Assembly (NCBI GenBank): GCA_020216625.1
Contig: JAIUYB010000003.1
Span: 1-16,187, forward strand
DNA length: 16,187 bases
Direction: 5' to 3'
Origin: Desulfarculus sp.
Lineage (GTDB): Bacteria > Desulfobacterota > Desulfarculia > Desulfarculales > Desulfarculaceae
Shown here: positions 13,813 to 16,187 of the stretch, one piece after another
Numbering within the stretch: the stretch's first letter is position 1
Layout of the letters: every line of letters begins with the position of its first letter
Notes under the pieces: model-generated
What the model was told of the DNA's origin: nothing
Seen by the model: the letters and a program-made list of their open reading frames with translations, nothing else
Database searches by the model: none
Translations under genes and position numbers: made by a program

Positions 13813-14820
13813 ATGACCATGGCTGCGATCAACTTGGGCATCAAAGGCATTGGCTGGCACCTGCCCGCCGCTCTCCGGAGCAGCCAGGAGCTGTCCGAAC
13901 GTTTCGGCTTCGACCTGGAGTTTTTGGAGCGCAAGGTCGGAGTCAAGAGCCGTCACCTCAGTGGGCCTGATGAGTCGGTTTCAGACATGGCGGTGGCTGC
14001 CGCGCGGCACCTGTTCCAACAGCACCCCGATTTCAAACCTGAAGAACTGGAACTCCTGGTGGTCTGCACTCAGACCCCGGATTACCAGATTCCCCACACC
14101 GCCGCCCTGGTGCAGGCCGCCTTGGAGCTACCCTCCCTGGCCGCCTTCGACATCAACCTGGCCTGCTCCGGCTACGTCTATGGTCTGAGCGTCTGCCAGG
14201 GCCTGATGGCCGCCCAGGGCTGGCGCAACGGGCTGCTGATCACCAGCGAGGCATATTCCAAGATCCTGCGGGACGGCGACCGCGACACCATGGCCCTTTT
14301 CGGGGACGGCGCCACCGCCACCTGGCTGGGGCCTGAGCCTCTAGCCAGGCCCTTATGCTTCACCTTTGGCACCGACGGCAGGGGTTATGACAAGCTGATC
14401 GTGCGCGAAGGCGGCAGTCGCAAGCCCTGGAGCACGCTGGTCCACGGCCCGGGATCACCTGCCCCCCAAGCCTGGGGCAAGCTGTTCATGGACGGGCGCG
14501 GCATCTTTGACTTCGCCATGCGTAAGGTGCCCGAGGACGTCAAACGTTGCCTTCGATTGAACGATCTGACCCTGGACGATGTGGATTTCCTGGTCTTCCA
14601 CCAGGCCAGCCGCTATATTTTGGAATGGCTGGGCAAACGCTTGCAGGTGCCGCCCGAGAAGATATTCTATGCCATGGAAAACACTGGCAACACCGTTTCC
14701 TCCAGCATTCCACTGGCCTTGTCCCAGCTACGAGCCGTCCAGGACCTGGCAGGCAAGAAGGTTCTGATCTGCGGATTTGGTGGTGGCCTGAGCTGGGCCT
14801 GCACCGTATTGCAATTCTAG
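13813..14820 (+). CDS. 3-oxoacyl-ACP synthase III-like (KAS III, FabH family)
   Basis: 335 residues, thiolase fold. The full KAS III triad is visible: Cys118 in INLACSGYVYGL, His263 in VFHQASRYIL, and Asn293 in ENTGNTVSSSIP. The C-terminal glycine-rich GFGGGLSWACTVLQF is the usual end. FabH-like enzymes condense an acyl-CoA starter with malonyl-ACP, and relatives in secondary pathways also act as acyl transferases onto other groups. Gene order (acyltransferase, unknown, KAS III, ACP) suggests it builds or loads a short acyl chain on the ACP encoded next. It is probably not the housekeeping FabH, because no other fab genes are present. A second ATG at 13819 is an alternative start. A GAGG at about 13797 is the only ribosome-site candidate. 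Confidence 0.88.
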   Translation: MTMAAINLGIKGIGWHLPAALRSSQELSERFGFDLEFLERKVGVKSRHLSGPDESVSDMAVAAARHLFQQHPDFKPEELELLVVCTQTPDYQIPHTAALVQAALELPSLAAFDINLACSGYVYGLSVCQGLMAAQGWRNGLLITSEAYSKILRDGDRDTMALFGDGATATWLGPEPLARPLCFTFGTDGRGYDKLIVREGGSRKPWSTLVHGPGSPAPQAWGKLFMDGRGIFDFAMRKVPEDVKRCLRLNDLTLDDVDFLVFHQASRYILEWLGKRLQVPPEKIFYAMENTGNTVSSSIPLALSQLRAVQDLAGKKVLICGFGGGLSWACTVLQF

Positions 14821-14892
14821 CTGGCGTGTTGGTCCAGGCCAGGTCCGACGGGCCAGGATGGAGAGGCGCCAGCGCCGGACAGGGAGATGGAA

Positions 14893-15141
14893 ATGAGTCC
14901 CCTTGCAGAAGCAGAAGTATTCACCGCCCTGTGCGAAATCCTGCGAGAAGTCAAGAAGCTGAAGCAAGATGTCACCCGTGAGGATGACATCCGCAAACTG
15001 GGTCTGGACTCCCTGGACGTGATCAACTATCTCTTCAGCATCGAAGAGAAGTTCGGCATCGATGTCCCGGTGGAGACTCTCGACGAGAAGGATCTTTTCA
15101 CAATTGGCGCTATGGTGGACCATCTTTGCGCTGCCGCTTGA
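14893..15141 (+). CDS. Dedicated acyl carrier protein
   Basis: 82 residues, acidic and helical, with the phosphopantetheine attachment Ser in LGLDSLDVINYLF (Ser40 from the chosen start). FGIDVPVETLDEKDLFTIGA is the usual helix II-III region. The ATG at 14893 is chosen over the in-frame ATG at 14887 because GGGAG at 14882-14886 is spaced 6 bases from 14893 but abuts the earlier one. The gene is separated from the KAS III gene by 72 bases in which I see no gene or clear terminator. Housekeeping acpP is normally in the fab cluster, so this is a special-purpose carrier, probably for the acyl group transferred by the AAC(3)-type enzyme (inference). Confidence 0.88.
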   Translation: MSPLAEAEVFTALCEILREVKKLKQDVTREDDIRKLGLDSLDVINYLFSIEEKFGIDVPVETLDEKDLFTIGAMVDHLCAAA

Positions 15142-15164
15142 GCTCATTCCCACCGCATCCCCCT

Positions 15165-15338
15165 AGGAAGTACGAAGCTAATTTGATATTTTCCATGCTC
15201 GCTAAAGAGCAAGGGGCCGGTTCAGTCGATCTCAAGCAGCTGATCACCCAAACCCTCCCTTTTGGGTAGAGGGGTGTAGTAGAGGCCACAGCGAGCTTGG
15301 AACGGGCAGTGTTGATGGATGAGCCCCAGGACCCATGA
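15165..15338 (+). pseudogene. Possible remnant of a zinc-dependent alcohol dehydrogenase-type gene
   Basis: One frame reads through NLIFSMLAKEQGAGSVDLKQ and LITQTLPFG, a TAG at 15267-15269, then RGVVEATASLERAVLMDEPQ and a TGA at 15336. The pattern G-(K)VDLK-LIT--LPF followed by VVEA resembles the C-terminal region of medium-chain zinc alcohol or polyol dehydrogenases (GKVDLKPLITHxxPLxxxxEAF). The stop and the lack of any start or N-terminal domain mean it is not functional. The resemblance is short and could be chance. Confidence 0.25.
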
Positions 15339-15399
15339 GAATCTGGGTGCACTCTCCCCCACTCGCGACCAGGGCTTTTGGCCGGGAGGAGAATCGCAT

Positions 15400-15854
15400 T
15401 TAAAGCCTCACGGCGACCACATCCCTGCTATCTCCCACGATTAAGAAGGGCACCTCTAGCCTCCTCTCGGGAGTGAGACCGCCCACCACCAGCCTGATAT
15501 CCGTTCCTCCGGCGCCGTGACCAGCCAACTGCAACTTGCCCTTGGCGCCTTCTGTCATCTGGTAGGCGGTAGTCTTGAGAGCCCGCTTGAGGCCAAGGTC
15601 GGGCACGGGATCGAGCTTGCCGGCAAATACTCGGGCTCGACAGTGTACGGTGGCGTAGCCCCGGTGGGTGACCCCATGCCATCCAGCGCCTAAGCGCTCT
15701 AGCGGAAGAACTGGATGAGGGCCAAACTGTTGGCCGGTAGAAAGCTGTCTTCGGCCCGGCGGAATAAGGCTGGCTGGTCCGGAGCCATTCTGAGGGGCGT
15801 GAGCTTTCTCCGCCCCTGATGATCCCACAGTTTGAGCAAGGGAATGCTCACCAT
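15400..15854 (-). pseudogene. Unrecognised broken coding region
   Basis: Two neighbouring - strand frames have protein-like codon use. From ATG at 15854 a 51-codon frame (MVSIPLLKLWDHQGRRKL...) ends at TAG 15699-15701. Another frame continues from about there to a TAA at 15400-15402, including the segments VFAGKLDPVPDLGLKRALKT, KGKLQLAGHGAGGTDIRLVV and LEVPFLIVGDSRDVVAVRL. A single frameshift near 15700 would join them into ~150 residues, beta-rich toward the end. I do not recognise a family. It lies 12 bases after the stop of the capsule-type gene on the same strand, so it could be a decayed downstream operon member. It may also be chance open reading. Confidence 0.3.
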
Positions 15855-15866
15855 GTCGCAGGCTAG

Positions 15867-16187
15867 TTACGATAGGCGCTCGCGGCAGGCGTTGGCGATG
15901 GCGTCGGCGAGTAGGCCCGCGTTCTCCGCTGGCGTCAGGTCGAACTCCTTGACAAAGAGCTGGTCGGCGCAGGCCGTCAGGCAATGCTGCGCGAAGACAT
16001 GCAGGAAATAGCGAACTCGTTCCTGGTCAACCTTGGGGTGTCGCGCCGCCCAGGCCAGGGCCTCGCGGCATTGTTCCCGCCGCGGCGCGTAAAAGACGCC
16101 CTCGCAGCCGTTATACCAGGCATGGCCCAGGGTGATGACTGGTTTGCCCCGGCAGACCGCCTCCCAGCCGGCCGAGCCGGTCACGGT
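15867..16187 (-). CDS. Capsule polysaccharide synthesis-type glycosyltransferase, C-terminal part
   Basis: 106 visible residues before the stop at 15867. The frame is open to the right edge, so the N-terminal part lies outside. TVTGSAGWEAVCRGKPVITL followed by GHAWYNGCEGVFY is the nucleotide-sugar-binding signature of capsule synthesis proteins (KpsC/KpsS-like and related surface-carbohydrate GT-B proteins), where a Ser/Thr-Gly pair and the Glu contact the donor. The C-terminal tail is helical. The role inferred is transfer of a sugar to a capsule or O-chain acceptor at the cytoplasmic side of the membrane. Linkage and donor are unknown. Confidence 0.7.
   Translation of the reverse strand, partial: TVTGSAGWEAVCRGKPVITLGHAWYNGCEGVFYAPRREQCREALAWAARHPKVDQERVRYFLHVFAQHCLTACADQLFVKEFDLTPAENAGLLADAIANACRERLS

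Noticed and set aside
15246..15267. ACCCAAA / TTTGGGT hairpin after the acyl carrier protein gene
   Set aside because: Perfect 7-base stem, but no U-tract follows and it sits over 100 bases from the stop codon. Not enough to call a terminator.
15195..15269. 24-codon small open frame (MLAKEQGAG...)
   Set aside because: No ribosome site. The same frame resumes after the stop with dehydrogenase-like residues, so a gene remnant explains it better.

Overview
The window is a GC-rich stretch (clearly above 60% GC by eye) of a bacterial surface-polysaccharide locus. Gene content and codon use would suit a deltaproteobacterium, perhaps Desulfarculus-like. That is an impression from the proteins, not a result. 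No rRNA, tRNA or CRISPR array was seen.

Left block (1-7890, + strand): the 3' end of a Gfo/Idh/MocA oxidoreductase, a collapsed IS3-family element, and then a tightly coupled operon. The operon runs PP-loop N-acetyl sugar amidotransferase, a 54-residue internally deleted neuB, neuC, a formyltransferase, second-copy hisF and hisH, a CBS-domain sugar-1-phosphate nucleotidyltransferase (PtmE/LegD type), and the first ~25 codons of an SDR sugar dehydratase/epimerase cut off by an IS481-family remnant. Most junctions are ATGA or GTGA overlaps. The gene set is that of a legionaminic-type nonulosonic acid pathway with an amidino group made by amidotransferase + HisH + HisF, as in the pseA-hisH-hisF and wbpG-hisH2-hisF2 clusters. 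The neuB and SDR steps are both broken here.

Middle block (7931-12171, - strand, read right to left): a 451-residue protein of unknown family, a multiply broken SAM methyltransferase, a NodB-type polysaccharide deacetylase that has lost its His-containing motif, and a GT-B-like surface-carbohydrate protein.

Right block (12172-15141, + strand): a 117-base spacer with face-to-face promoter candidates. It is followed by a compact four-gene unit: AAC(3)-type N-acyltransferase, a 230-residue protein of unknown family, a KAS III-like synthase with a complete Cys-His-Asn triad, and a dedicated acyl carrier protein. I infer that this unit builds or loads an acyl group on its own carrier and transfers it to an amino sugar. 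It is the most interesting intact system in the window.

Right edge (15142-16187): about 725 bases of decayed coding sequence, then the 3' end of a capsule-synthesis-type gene on the - strand running off the window.

A recurring theme is loss of gene middles with ends kept (IS3 element, neuB, deacetylase, probably the methyltransferase), plus frameshifts and stops. Either this locus is decaying or the assembly has errors. Read mapping would decide.
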